Shown one piece after another: positions 11,385 through 22,418 of a stretch of DNA of 64,000 nt. The stretch comes from Plantago major. Its lineage: Eukaryota > Streptophyta > Magnoliopsida > Lamiales > Plantaginaceae. The notes beneath the pieces were generated by a model. It did no database searches, was not told the DNA's origin, and saw only the letters and a program-made list of their open reading frames with translations. The position numbers and the translations under genes are program-made. Numbering within the stretch: position 1 is the first letter of the stretch; every line of letters begins with the position of its first letter. Where the stretch lies: NCBI GenBank assembly GCA_026545765.1, contig CM048843.1, forward strand, positions 12,051,501-12,115,500, in the 5' to 3' direction.

Positions 11385-11629
11385 TTTACATCATATTGTC
11401 TAGTTTGTGCGAGGAATTCTCTAGTTTTTAACATATATTATCTAGTTTTTATGAAAATACCTTATGTGTAGCTTTTAACATATATTGTCTAGTTTTTACA
11501 TTATTACATTACATTGTTTAGTTTATGAAAGAAATTCTCTAGTTTTTACACGATATTAAATTTACATTATATTGTTTAGTTTTTACATTATATTGTCTAG
11601 TTTATGCGAGAAATTTTCTAGTTTTTACA
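11385..11629 (-). repeat. Dispersed AAACTAGACAAT repeat array (right part, reversed)
   Basis: ATTGTCTAGTTT and variants recur about every 30-40 bp up to the LTR at 11630. This is the reverse complement of the array at 1741-2490. The five bases next to the LTR read TGTAA on the minus strand, the same TSD as at 2486-2490. Confidence 0.75.
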
Positions 11630-13056
11630 TGTTGGTCCAGATAACGGCAAAGTAAAAGACTAGAGGGGGGGGGGGTGAATAGTCTTTTAAAACTTTTGTC
11701 GATAAACACAGTTTCTCAGAAACCTGGGGGTTTCTGATACTTAAATTCAGAGCGCGGAAGACTTTAAGATAGGTAAGTGCAGAAACAATAAGTAAGTGTG
11801 TGTGTGTGCTTTGCTGAAATGTAAATACAGAAAGGTAAATAACACAGCAAGTATAGTGGTATCTGGAGGTGGCGTAATCCTCCAACTAATCCACTTCGGT
11901 CTTTCTGAGACCTAGAATTCACTAGAACAGATAATTGAGTTCACCTTACAATAATCCTATTCTAAGATTCCTAAACAAATGGTTCCCAACCAAATGTTCC
12001 CCCTGAGTTATTCCCCAGCTCCTAGAGCTAAGTACTTCCTCTACTCAGATAACCTTGGAGTTATTCCCTGATTTCCCAAATCAAGTACTTCCTCTACTCC
12101 ACGCCTTGATGGTGTTGGTTATAAGGTTTGTCAGAGAGGCTTCTCGTATAACTTTTCAGTTATGTTTTCAGAGAGCCTAATAGAACAAGACTACTTAATA
12201 CACTTGTTCAGTGGATGACAGTCTGCTCTTTACTGACCCAAGTAATTGGTGTCCGTTCTGGAGAATGAGCTTCAGAAAGGGTATCTGATAGTTCAACTCT
12301 TTCACGAATAACAATCTCTTGTTAAGGTTCAGGACAACTTAAAACTACTAGTGATTCTTCAAGCAACAGAAAGCTTTCAGAAAGGGTAGTAGAGTGCTTG
12401 AGAGAATACTTTGCTTGATGGTAAGTTTGCAAGATAGAGCGTTCTAAGGTGTGTTCTTCAAGCATCTACGTGTGTGATGTATATAGATAAATTTGAGAGG
12501 CGTTTGAATTGTATCCGTTGTGCTCTCTATCAAATTATATCCGTTTATATCTTGAACTGTGTACTCAGAAGTCACTATCTCTTGTTTCAGAGAGGATTTG
12601 CTTTTTGCAGCATTTCTGCCGATACATTTAATGCATAGTACTGTTCATTGTCCTTTAGTCTCAACGGATACATGAGCCTTTCTGATGGCTTGCATGCTCC
12701 ATACTCACGATGTTATATGTCCAGAATCATATTTCCAAAGTAAGTTAATGTACTTAAGAAAGGATTAAGGACATAGTCTTTCTGAGTTAGACTAAACCTT
12801 TGTGTCTTCATAAACCTTGTGCAATCTTCAGTCTTCTAATCTTCAGAAAAGCTCCATTGCTAGGATTGATCTTCATGGTCTTCTTGAAATACAAAATTAC
12901 ACTCAGAGACCTATAATCCTAATACAAGATTTACTAGACTAATCATACTCAGTGATTTCCTCTTTTACAATGTTCAAGTGAACCAAGAGCACTTAATCAC
13001 CTTTCTGGCTAAGAACATGTGATGAGTGATCAAAATACTAACAGATATTCCTAACA
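11630..13056 (-). repeat. 3' LTR of the split element A
   Basis: 1,427 bp; on the minus strand starts TGTTAGGAATAT at 13056 and ends CCAACA at 11630. A polypurine tract directly precedes it (13057-13075), which identifies it as a 3' LTR. It carries TTTCTGA or TCAGAAA eight times. Confidence 0.92.
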
Positions 13057-13075
13057 AATTTCCCCCTTTTTGATC
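13057..13075 (-). other. Polypurine tract (element A/B)
   Basis: Minus strand GATCAAAAAGGGGGAAATT, immediately upstream of the 3' LTR; primer for plus-strand DNA synthesis. From here to about 13370 no ORF is seen. Confidence 0.8.
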
Positions 13076-13488
13076 AGTCATCCATGACTATCTTTCAAGT
13101 CCTATTACAAAGTTGTAATCCTGGAAGAGAAAACAATCCACCACTTAATCATTTCAAATGATATTCAATTTTAGTTGAATTAAGTGCAGAAAGTAAACAT
13201 CAACCAAATCACAAGAAGTGATCTTTGCTGATAAGTTGTCATCTATTAAAATGTATCTGAGAGTATGATCTTCAGATAGTAATGCAGTTCTGAGTAAGAT
13301 GCAACTTTTACAGATAGAGAATTTCAGAAACAATCAGCAAGATTACAAAAAGTAATAAAACAAACTAAGTAAATTAGAACATAGGAGAGTCCAAGCTCCA
13401 AGAGAGTATTCTAATGTTACTAGTCTTCAAGTCTTCAGAAACACAACTTGGGTTCAGATACCTCAAGTTCTTCAGCACCCTTTCTGGA

Positions 13489-14760
13489 TCAGTTGACATG
13501 ATCATCCACTTTTCTGCATTCTTGGACATAGTCATAAAGAGTCCTTCTGACAGAGAGCTCTGTCTTTCTGGATAAGTCACATATTTCATGGTAACTCTTA
13601 CCAAGCTTGTGATTCTTCCGCAGAAAATGTTTGACCCAGAAGTACTTTCCCCAGACCCAGGCATGGTCTACTTGCAGCTGAGATAGGTTGAAATACTTGT
13701 ATATTTCTTCCAGATAGTGTATATCATCTAGGTATTCATCCAATGTCATATAGAATGACTCATAGGTTGAAACACCTAGTTTGCTCTTCCTGCTGTAGCT
13801 ACCATCCAGTTTTCTTACCTTGTGTACATCATCAGGTTTTGGGTAAGGACAGGCAAAAGAAAGATCCATCTTTCTGGCTTCATTCCTCTTTTCTACTTCA
13901 AAGTTTAACCAGGCATGAAGGTGCTCAGGTTTTAGCAATTCTGGCTTGCCTTCTCTCCATTTCAGGTTCTGGTTGAGGATGGGAGTTGGAAACTTATCAT
14001 TGACAAGTAGATGTTGTAGTTCCAGAATCCAATACCCTCTCTTGTTCAGAATGCACCTATGAAGATTCTTCATTCTTGGTCTTCATATACTCAATGTGGG
14101 CATCAGTTGGCCTTTCTTGATGTGTTTCATTGTTTATTTTGCCAAACCGAAATCCTTCTTGCTTTTACATTTGGTGGCCTTCGTCAGAGATCCTCTAACC
14201 CTTTCTTCCGCCTTGAAATGTCTTGGTGGATGTTCCTTGTATTGACTTGGTATTTCCAGAAGGAGTTCTGGCTGCTAAGGGCTTTGCTGCTAGAGGAGGT
14301 TGTGAAGTAGTTGCTTGTCTCCTTTTCTTCTAAAGTGGATGTTCATCAGAATCATCCTCATCATCATTGTAGTCCAAAATTGGAGACTTGCAGCTTTCTT
14401 GGCCTCTTACTTCTCCTTCTTCCTTTTCTTCTTCTTCAGAAGTCTTCTTCTCTTCTGAGATTCTAAGGGACTTGGTTCCCTAGTGACCATACTTCGGCCT
14501 TCCGGTGGTTGATCTGGAACAACTTCTTCAGCAAGGGTGTCTCCAGTGGTGTCCTTAATGACAAGTTGACTTGAGGAGGCAGGATTTGATTGTTTTCTTT
14601 TTCTTCCTCTACCTTTCTGAGGCATCTCTTCTTCCCCCTCAGTCATGAATGACTGACTCATGATAGCATAAGCTTCAGAGAGAGTTTCAAAGTTTTTCTG
14701 GAGATTGTTGTGCACCCTGACTAATTCTTGAAGTTCTTTCTTCAGCTGGTTGTTCCGCTA
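13489..14760 (-). pseudogene. ORF3 C-terminal region, element A/B
   Basis: Two blocks. At 14760-14407 a leucine-rich stretch leads into basic and acidic runs (KRKQSNP, then EEEEKEE in the neighbouring frame). At 14073-13489 is a 194-codon globular-looking domain containing CILNKRGYWILELQHLLVN, LNFEVEKRNEA, CPYPKPDDVHKVRKLDGSY and LDEYLDDIHYLEEIYKYF. The domain recurs in C (22982-22419) and E (46024-45704), so it is conserved, but I recognise no family. There is no signal peptide or membrane segment. Whether it is the end of one long ORF3 or a separate ORF is unclear because 14740-15115 is garbled at CAG/CTG sites. Confidence 0.65.
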
Positions 14761-15245
14761 ACCGTTCGCCTCCTTTCATTGAGTTCTTCAAGCGGCCTTA
14801 GGATGGCGTTGGCTTGCGGATGACAAAGGCTTCATTCAATCTTTGCATCAGCATTGTTACAATCCTCATCCGACCAACCCTAGGTCTTTCCGAGAGAGAG
14901 TGATGCTGGTTGCTCTGTTGAGTAGCAAGCTGACCAAAGGCTTCATCTCTTCGGGACGGTTTTAGCACTTCATGTCTTGGGCAACTAGTGTCTTTCCGAG
15001 TTCTAAAGACCTTTGTTCCTTGCACGGTGCTCTTCACTTCTTGAATTACTTGGTGCAGAGAATATATGAGGAGCAACTAGGGATCTTTTGTGCTGAGTAA
15101 CAAGTCTCTCATCTTCTGCTTCAGTGATCAAGTTGTGGGTTTCAGCATCACTGTCATAATCTTTTTCTTAGATTGTTTGCAGATTGACAATCTTCTTCTG
15201 CTTTCCATCAAGTGTGCTGGCCTTCTGAGAAGATGTAGAAGGTCT

Positions 15246-16541
15246 TTATGATGCAGTCGCAGCATCATGCTCTTCATCATCATTGTCATCCATTGCATCT
15301 ATTTCAGCAGCTGTGACAACAATGGCATTCTTCGAATTTCTTTGCTCATCTAGGAGTGCCAATTCTTTGGCATTAGCTTCTTCGAGCTTTTTGATTTTGG
15401 CTTCCTTTTCATCAACAAGAGCTTGAGTCTCAATGTTGATTCTCTTTTCTTCTTCCAATACCTTTCTGAGTTTTTCAATCCTAAACTCAGCAGCTGAAAT
15501 TTCTTCTATGGCATCATTGAGTTCAGCTTGTTGGGTATCTCGATGAGACTTGGGATGTGATGATGATGGAGCTTTCTGAGCAATTGAGGGAGTAGCCTTT
15601 TCTCCACTCTCTTTGCTAGCTTTCTGAATCCCGTCTTGTCCAGGTTGGGGATCATCATTCTGATCATCATCATCATCACTCTTGTTCTTTGTTTCTTGGT
15701 TTGGATGCTCAGAGGGAGGTTCTTGATAATTATTTTCGTCCATCTCCTCGTCATCTTCTGAAACCAGGTTGATCACATTTGGGAATGTAATCATCCTCCC
15801 ATTAACTTCTTCTTGTTCAGCAGGATAAGTAGTGAGCTTGCTGGGCAACGCAGGATGGATAACCATCTGCTCTTGGGTTTGAGCATCCGCAGACTTGAAG
15901 TCTACTCCACCTTTGTTGCCATCAAAGCAACGGACCAGAATAAGAGCTAAAGTACTCCAGTGTTTCTGGAGATGACTAGTTCTGATGGCCTTCAGAACAA
16001 AGTCTCCTGGGCAACCTTTTGCATTTTCTAACTGGATTGCTTCAAATAGCTCTTTGACGCCTTGAATCATGGAAGCGTCCTTGATGTTGATGTCTTCAAA
16101 TGTTCCTCGATTTTTCAATCGGAATATCTTGCAGAAAGTCTTGCAGTCTAGAACAATTTCTTGTCCTTGGACTTCAGTCTGCATGTATTTTTCTTCTTCA
16201 TCATTCACAACTTTTGTGAAGATTTTGGAGTTGTTATAGAACTCCAGTACATCCAGTGTGGATAGTCCACTGGGTGCAGCAGATAGAAGCTTGTAGATAT
16301 GGGAATTCTTCAGCATTCCCAATATCAGTTTTCTTTCTGGTTTTGAAGATATAACTGCTGGTACATATCTCTTTACTAGAAAGGCTCCCCAATTCATTTT
16401 GTGTTTAGGGTTCCAGTCCGATGGGGTAAACTTTCCCAGAAGGCGTTTATTCAACACCTTAAGTTCCTTTCCTCCTTGCTTTTCAGCAGGAGCAGAGGAT
16501 GTTGCCTTAGGGTTCTTGGTGGTCATCTTCTTGGGTGCCAT
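15246..16541 (-). pseudogene. ORF3 N-terminal and central region, element A/B
   Basis: ATG at 16541 starts MAPKKMTTKNPKATSS, then a conserved globular region (residues about 30-210, with LDCKTFCKIFRLKNRGTF and LALILVRCFDGNKGGVD), then an acidic, coiled-coil, E/K/D-rich region. Sirevirus elements place an ORF of this kind, often called env-like, after pol; I see no signal peptide or transmembrane helix to support an envelope role. The frame stops at 15246 at TTTATGATG where C has TTTCTGATG. Relative to C, 2,030 bp (C 24792-26821) are missing at the junction GGVD|FKSADAQ, removing the whole intron-bearing part. A TATA box lies about 200 bp upstream. Confidence 0.8.
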
Positions 16542-16741
16542 CTCTTATATAGTGTTTAGAGTGAGTGTTTTTCAGATGAATATTGCACAATTAATCGAGA
16601 TTAGTCTATCTTTTCAGAAGACTAAGCACAAGAAGTTGAGTTTTGCAGAAGGGTTTTGCAGAAATCTTGAGAGATTTTGCTATTTTGATGCAAGTTTGAA
16701 AATTTCGGAATTGGTAAAAGTGTTTGTCTTTTGCCCAAATC

Positions 16742-16864
16742 CTATATATATAGCAGACAAAATGTACATAGATACAACATACATATAGCTGAATATGAAT
16801 GCGTGTCTTTGCATCTGCATAGGCGTGGTACGTCCTTTGTACTTCATTAAATGTGTAGTGGGCC
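16742..16864 (-). promoter_or_regulatory. Putative internal promoter of ORF3 (element A/B)
   Basis: On the minus strand CATTAAATG with AGTGGGC (16845-16864 on plus) is followed 95-100 bp later by TATATATATAGG (16742-16752), then a 200-nt leader to the ORF3 ATG at 16541. The same blocks, including TATATAGGATTTGGGCAAAAG-like sequence after the TATA, are kept in C and the diverged E. Transcription start is inferred, not shown. The remaining spacer up to pol (16865-17465) has no ORF. Confidence 0.5.
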
Positions 16865-17465
16865 ATGTCTGCATTTCTCAACAGACATTACTTGCTTTGT
16901 TTTGATCTCACCCGTTGAGATCAAACGTTTATTCATCAAGGGCTTATATTGAATATCTTGTAATGATATCAATCAACAAATGGTAATGTGCCGACTTGAT
17001 GGATTTTTAATATGCTACATTCATTGTGTCACTTAGTAAAGAGTAGGAACACTTAATCGTTTGAGCTTATCATTCGGAGTGTCAAGTCCTTATCTATATA
17101 TTGTTTATCATGAAAATGGTAAAAAATACAAGACATTGCACATGTTTGACTTTCAGAACTTGTACTTTTTGGGCTTTGTGTGTCCATTTCTCTTTATGAC
17201 TAAATAGCTTTCTGAATTCAAGTGTCAGAAGCTTCAGTCGTTTGAATGTATTTGTCCCACTCTCAGTAAGTAAGTTCTAGTTTTATTTACATATTAAGTG
17301 TGTACCGACCTTTGCCTTTCTGGATACCCGTTCCAGAAATGTTTTGTCTTTCTGAGTATTGCTACTCAGAAACCTTTGCATCACTTCTTATCAACTTGGC
17401 TTTCTGAGAAACTGTTCTCAGAGGCCTACTCACTTATTCAGCCTTTAGAGATTCAGGACAATTTT

Positions 17466-18512
17466 TCAGTCCTTAGGCAACTCCATTACTCCAAGATTAT
17501 GTCTTAAGGTCAAGAACCGGCTTTCTTGTAAGGGCTTAGTGAAGATATCTGCAAGTTGGTCTTCTGTGCCAATCTTGAGTATCTATATATTGCCTTTCTC
17601 AACATGGTCTCTGATGAAGTGGTGTCTAACATCAATGTGCTTTGTTCTGGCATGGAACTTGGGGTTCTGTGTGATTGCAATAGCACTTGTGTTATCACAG
17701 AAAATGGGAGTTTTCTCTTCATTGAGTCCATAGTCTCTGAGTTGTTGAATCCACAGAATTTGTGTTGCACAACAACCAGTGACAATATATTCACCTGTGG
17801 TAGAAGTTGCAATTGAGTTTTGTTTCTTGCTAAACCATGAGATAAGTCTAGTTCCCAGAAACTGACAAGTTCCTGAGGTACTTTTCCTATCAAGCATTGA
17901 TCCAGCATAATCAGCATCTGAGTAACCAGCCAAACTCAATCCACTTTCTTGAGGATACCACAAACCTACATCTACTGTACCTTTCGCATACCTTAATATT
18001 TTCATAGTAATGTTGTAGTGTGATTGCATTGGATTTGTCTGAAATCTAGCACACACTCCAACTGCATATTGAATATCAATTTCCTATACTTGTGTTCATC
18101 AACACTCTTATCTGATTCAGTATAGGTCATCTTGGTTCCTATGCTCATAGGTATCTTAGCATTCTTTTCAGAAGGCTTAAGATTGAACTTTGTGAGCATG
18201 TCTCTTGCATACTTTGTCTGACTAATGAATATTCCATCATTGAGTTGCTTGACTTGCAATCCTAGGAAATAGTTCAATTCTCCCATCATGCTCATCTCGA
18301 ACTTACTTTTCATGAGATTTGCAAAGTCATCACAAAGTTGCTTGTCCTTAGATCCATATATGATGTCATCAACATATACTTGAATTAAGAGTAGTTTCCC
18401 ATCATGGTTTAAAGTAAATAAAGTTTTATCAACTTCACCTTTCTTGAAACCACTTTCCAGAAGGTATTTAGCCGAAGTGTCATACCATGCTCTTGGAGCC
18501 TATTTCAGTCCA
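17466..18512 (-). pseudogene. pol: pol 3' part of element A/B: RT C-terminus and RNase H
   Basis: Starts at the LK-APRAWYD motif of RT (one stop there: TAG for Gln), then YVDD with both catalytic Asp (plus coordinates 18365-18376), then MKSKFEMSMMGELNYFLGLQ. RNase H follows with YSDADYAG, STTGEY and CDNTSAI, which carry its acidic residues, and the C-terminal IFTKPL region. The end is a TGA at 17466. A short deletion at about 18075 removes the LTASRPD segment and shifts frame, so it is inactive as written. It is the continuation of the pol that breaks at 8813. Confidence 0.9.
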
Positions 18513-18571
18513 GGTGATAAGTTAGCCCTACTATACCAGCACATGTCCTTCCCGCGCACTTTATCATCACT
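18513..18571. other. Junction sequence at the right inversion breakpoint
   Basis: Single-copy-looking sequence directly after the RT break, with GTCCA at the break. GTCCATAAG also occurs just inside the left breakpoint (8819), a possible microhomology. No gene. Confidence 0.4.
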
Positions 18572-19130
18572 TTAATTTTATCTTATTTATTAAATTTATA
18601 TTTTATTTTAATGAATACAATAATTTATTTAATTAATAATATTCAAGATTGGTGTCTATGGATTTGTTGTGTCATGGCGAATTCAAATATATGTTCAATA
18701 TATTTTTCGGACTTTTCTAGTTAAAGTCATATGAGATTTAATAAAAATTATATATGCAACCAATATACCAAAAATAAACATTGAAATATATACCGGTTGA
18801 AAATATAACTAATTTCACGTAGGATTTAATTAATTTAGTAAATGGTTTATTTTTAAAATTGAAGTATTTCATTCTATCTTATTTAATAAATTTATATTAT
18901 ATTTTAATATATAAAATGATTTGTTTAATTAATAATAGTATTCAAGATTGGTGTCTGTGGATTCGTCTTGTCATGGCGAATTCAAATATATGTTCAAAAT
19001 ATTTTTTGAATTTTTGTAGATAAAGTTATATGAGATTTAATAAAAACTATATATACAACCAATATATAAAAAATAACAATGAAATATATACTGGCTAAAA
19101 TACAATTAATTATATAAAATTCCACGTAGA
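18572..19130. repeat. Two-copy tandem repeat, period 299 bp
   Basis: ATTCAAGATTGGTGTCT is at 18641 and again at 18940, and the surrounding about 260-300 bp match in order, including CATGGCGAATTCAAATATAT and CCACGTAG-like ends. AT-rich and non-coding; either a satellite fragment or the tail of a larger repeat. Confidence 0.75.
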
Positions 19131-19179
19131 ACTGAATGAATCTGGTCGCTTTACATAATATATGGATGGATGAATTGAT

Positions 19180-20029
19180 ATTTGATCTTGGTTATGAAGG
19201 ATATCCCTTACTTGGTGTAATAACCATGAGGAGCCTGGAACGATTCGTTGCAGATTAGATAGAGCTCTTGGTACAGCTGGGTGGAGCAATTTATTCCCCA
19301 ATGCAGTTATGAAACATGTGGAAAATCGTGCGTCTGATCACATGGTAATTTTACTGCAATTGTATGGGCCAGAGAGACATCCTTATAGGCCCAAAAAATC
19401 TTTTACACAGACTTCGAGCAACTCATACAAACTGAATGGATCGATGATTTGGGCCTTTTAGCTAATCTCCAGCAGTGTAAAGTCGGTCTCTTAAACTGGA
19501 ACAAACAGTCTTTTGGACAGGTCAAGCTGAAAATTAAAGAGTTTTAGACACAACTCACTGAACTCCAGAAGCTGCCATTGATGGCAACAAACAAGATTAA
19601 AATTCGAGACTTGAAATTGCCAATTGAAGCATAACTTGACAAGGAGGAGATTATGTGGCGTCAAAGATCGAAAGTTCAGTGGTTTGCCGAAGGAGATAGG
19701 AACGCGAAGTTCTTTCATTCTCAAGCAACTAAACGGGCGCGTCAGAACAGGATTTCTGGTCTCAAAGATCATCTGGGTATTGTACGGGACAATAAGGAGG
19801 AAATGTGTGTTATAATCAATCAGTATTTTGAGGGTATTTTCCGATCTAGATTACCGTCCTCTGCGGAGATTGATGATGTGGTTAGTACTATGAAGGAACG
19901 TGTGACTGAGGAAATCAATCGTGATCTTTAACGTGTATTCACTCCAGACGAGGTAAAGAAAGTACTTTTTTCTATGTATCCTCTTAAATCTCCTGGTCCA
20001 GATGATATGCCTGCTTTATTTTTCAAACG
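19180..20029 (+). pseudogene. Plant LINE (L1-type) endonuclease/RT fragment
   Basis: 19213-19345 reads the C-terminal signature of the LINE endonuclease: TIRCRLDRALG, then an SDHMVILL active-site-like end with S-D-H. After degenerate sequence, 19653-19931 reads the conserved linker of plant non-LTR ORF2, MWRQRSKVQWFAEGDRNAKF followed by FH, with the RNRI..L...G and YF..IF motifs. 19940-20029 reads the RT entry P-L-K-S-P-G-P-D-D-M. It has stops and at least one shift, and is cut by the LTR of F at 20030. The catalytic RT palm is absent, so it is dead. This is the oldest recognisable substrate of the nest. Confidence 0.88.
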
Positions 20030-20523
20030 TGTTAGGAATATCTTTTTAGATTTTGATCAGCAACCTAATGACTTATCTTAGCTCAGAAAGGTGGTTAGTA
20101 CTCTTGGTTCACTTGAACACTGTAAAAGAGGAAATTCACTAAGTATGATAGTCTAGCAAATCTTGTATAGGATGTTAGGTCTCAAAATGTAATTTATTTT
20201 CTAAAGAAGACCAAGAAGAAAACTTCCAGCAGGAAAAGTTCAACGGGTTTGAAGATTTGAAGACTGCACAAGATTGCTGAAGACAAAGGTTTTTCAGATA
20301 CCTATGTCCAGATATCTTGAAGAAACAAGTGTTTCGAAACACAAGTGTTGCAAAAGATATCTGAGAATAAAAGGTTTCTGAGACGAGGAAAGTGCCCACA
20401 GATATCTACACTCAGATACCTTGGATATAAACTATGTTTTTGAAAGAGAAATATTTTATACCAAAGTTGTTTCAACAAATGGTATCTGGAGTTGTGATAA
20501 TCGATGGAAAAGAACATGCAAAG
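20030..20523 (+). repeat. 5' LTR of F, left piece
   Basis: Starts TGTTAGGAATATC. The first ~300 bp match the minus-strand LTRs of E at 44560-45062 and 57388-57908. It is interrupted at the TSD CAAAG (20519-20523) and resumes at 59589. Joined length about 1,649 bp. Confidence 0.85.
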
Positions 20524-21961
20524 TGTTGGTCCAGATAACGGCAAAGTAAAAGACTAGAGGGGGGGGGGGGGGGGGGGGGGGGAATAGTCTTTTAAAACTT
20601 TTGTCGATAAACACAGTTTCTCAGAAACCTGGGGGTTTCTGATACTTAAATTCAGAGCGCGGAAGACTTTAAGATAGGTAAGTGCAGAAACAATAAGTAA
20701 GTGTGTGTGTGTGCTTTGCTGAAATGTAAATATAGAAAGGTAAATAACACAGCAAGTATAGTGGTATCTGGAGGTGGCGTAATCCTCCAACTAATCCACT
20801 TCGGTCTTTCTGAGACCTAGAATTCACTAGAACAGATAATTGAGTTCACCTTACAATAATCCTATTCTAAGATTCCTAAACAAATGGTTCCCAACCAAAT
20901 GTTCCCCCTGAGTTATTCCCCAGCTCCTAGAGCTAAGTACTTCCTCTACTCAGATAACCTTGGAGTTATTCCCTGATTTCCCAAATCAAGTACTTCCTCT
21001 ACTCCACGCCTTGATGGTGTTGGTTATAAGGTTTGTCAGAGAGGCTTCTCGTATAACTTTTCAGTTATGTTTTCAGAGAGCCTAATAGAACAAGACTACT
21101 TAATACACTTGTGCAGTGGATGACAGTCTGCTCTTTACTGACCCAAGTAATTGGTGTCCGTTCTAGAGAATGAGCTTCAGAAAGGGTATCTGATAGTTCA
21201 ACTCTTTCACGAATAACAATCTCTTGTTAAGGTTCAGGACAACTTAAAACTACTAGTGATTCTTCAAGCAACAGAAAGCTTTCAGAAAGGGTAGTAGAGT
21301 GCTTGAGAGAATACTTTGCTTGATGGTAAGTTTGCAAGATAGAGCGTTCTAAAGTGTGTTCTTCAAGCATCTAAGTGTGTGATATATATAGATAAATTTG
21401 AGAGGCGTTTGAATTCTATCCGTTGTGCTCTCTATCAAATTATATCCGTTTATATCTTGAACTATGTACTCAGAAGTCACTATCTCTTGTTTCAGAGAGG
21501 ACTTGCTTTTTGCAGCATTTCTGCCGATGCATTTAATGCATAGTACTGTTCATTGTCCTTTAGTCTCAACGGATACATGAGCCTTTCTGATGGCTTGCAT
21601 GCTCCATACTCATGATGTCATATGTCCAGAATCACATTTCCAAAGTAAGTTAATGTACTTAAGAAAGGATTAAGGACATTGTCTTCCTGAGTTAGACTAA
21701 ACCTTTGTGTCTTCATAAACCTTGTGCAATCTTCAGTCTTCTAATCTTCAGAAAAGCTCCATTGCTAGGATTGATCTTCATGGTCTTCTTGAAATACAAA
21801 ATTACACTCAGAGACCTATAATCCTAATACAAGATTTACTAGACTAATCATACTCAGTGATTTCCTCTTTTACAATGTTCAAGTGAACCAAGAGCACTTA
21901 ATCACCTTTCTGGCTAAGAACATGTGATGAGTGATCAAAATACTAACAGATATTCCTAACA
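20524..21961 (-). repeat. 3' LTR of C
   Basis: 1,438 bp, minus strand TGTTAGG...CCAACA. The G run in the hairpin loop reaches 24 here, against 6 in C's 5' LTR and 10-11 in A. Otherwise very close to 58177-59583. Confidence 0.92.
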
Positions 21962-21979
21962 AATTTCCCCCTTTTTGAT
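21962..21979 (-). other. Polypurine tract (element C)
   Basis: Minus strand ATCAAAAAGGGGGAAATT directly before the 3' LTR. 21980-22400 is non-coding 3' sequence of the element. Confidence 0.8.
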
Positions 21980-22418
21980 CAGTCATCCATGACTATCTTT
22001 CAAGTCCTATTACAAAGTTGTAATCCTGGAAGAGAAAACAATCCACCACTTAATCATTTCAAATGATATTTAATTTTAGTTGAATTAAGTGCAGAAAGTA
22101 AACACCAACCAAATCACAAGAAGTGATCTTTGCTGATAAGTTGTCATCTATTAAAATGTATCTGAGAGTATGATCTTCAGATATGTACAGTTTACAGAGT
22201 AAGATGCAACTTTTACAGATAGAGAATTTCAGAAACAATTAACAAGATTACAAAAAGTAATAAAACAAACTAAGTAAATTAGAACATAGGAGAGTCCAAG
22301 CTCCAAGAGAGTATTCTAATGTTACTAGTCTTCAAGTCTTCAGAAACACAACTTGGGTTCAGATACCTCAAGTTCTTCAAAGACCCTTTTCCGGATCGGT
22401 TGACATGATCATCCACTT

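Larger units (their letters stand above)
11630..18512 (-). mobile_element. Copia/Sirevirus element A, 3' half, inverted (A'/B)
   Basis: On the minus strand: RT from just before APRAWYD, RNase H, spacer with internal promoter, ORF3, polypurine tract, 3' LTR. It begins at 18512 exactly where element A stops at 8813 (one base missing between them) and its outer TSD equals that of A's 5' LTR. It is the other half of A, carried to the opposite orientation by inversion of 8814-18512. The closest relative in the window is element C, and B lacks about 2.03 kb of C's ORF3. Confidence 0.85.

Noticed and set aside
15246..16541. Calling ORF3 a true envelope gene
   Set aside because: I see no signal peptide, membrane helix or fusion-like segment in A/B, C, D or E; env-like is only a positional label from the literature.
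20557..20582. G-quadruplex in the G24 run
   Set aside because: A single homopolymer run in a known hairpin loop; length probably unstable or miscalled, and other copies have 6-14.
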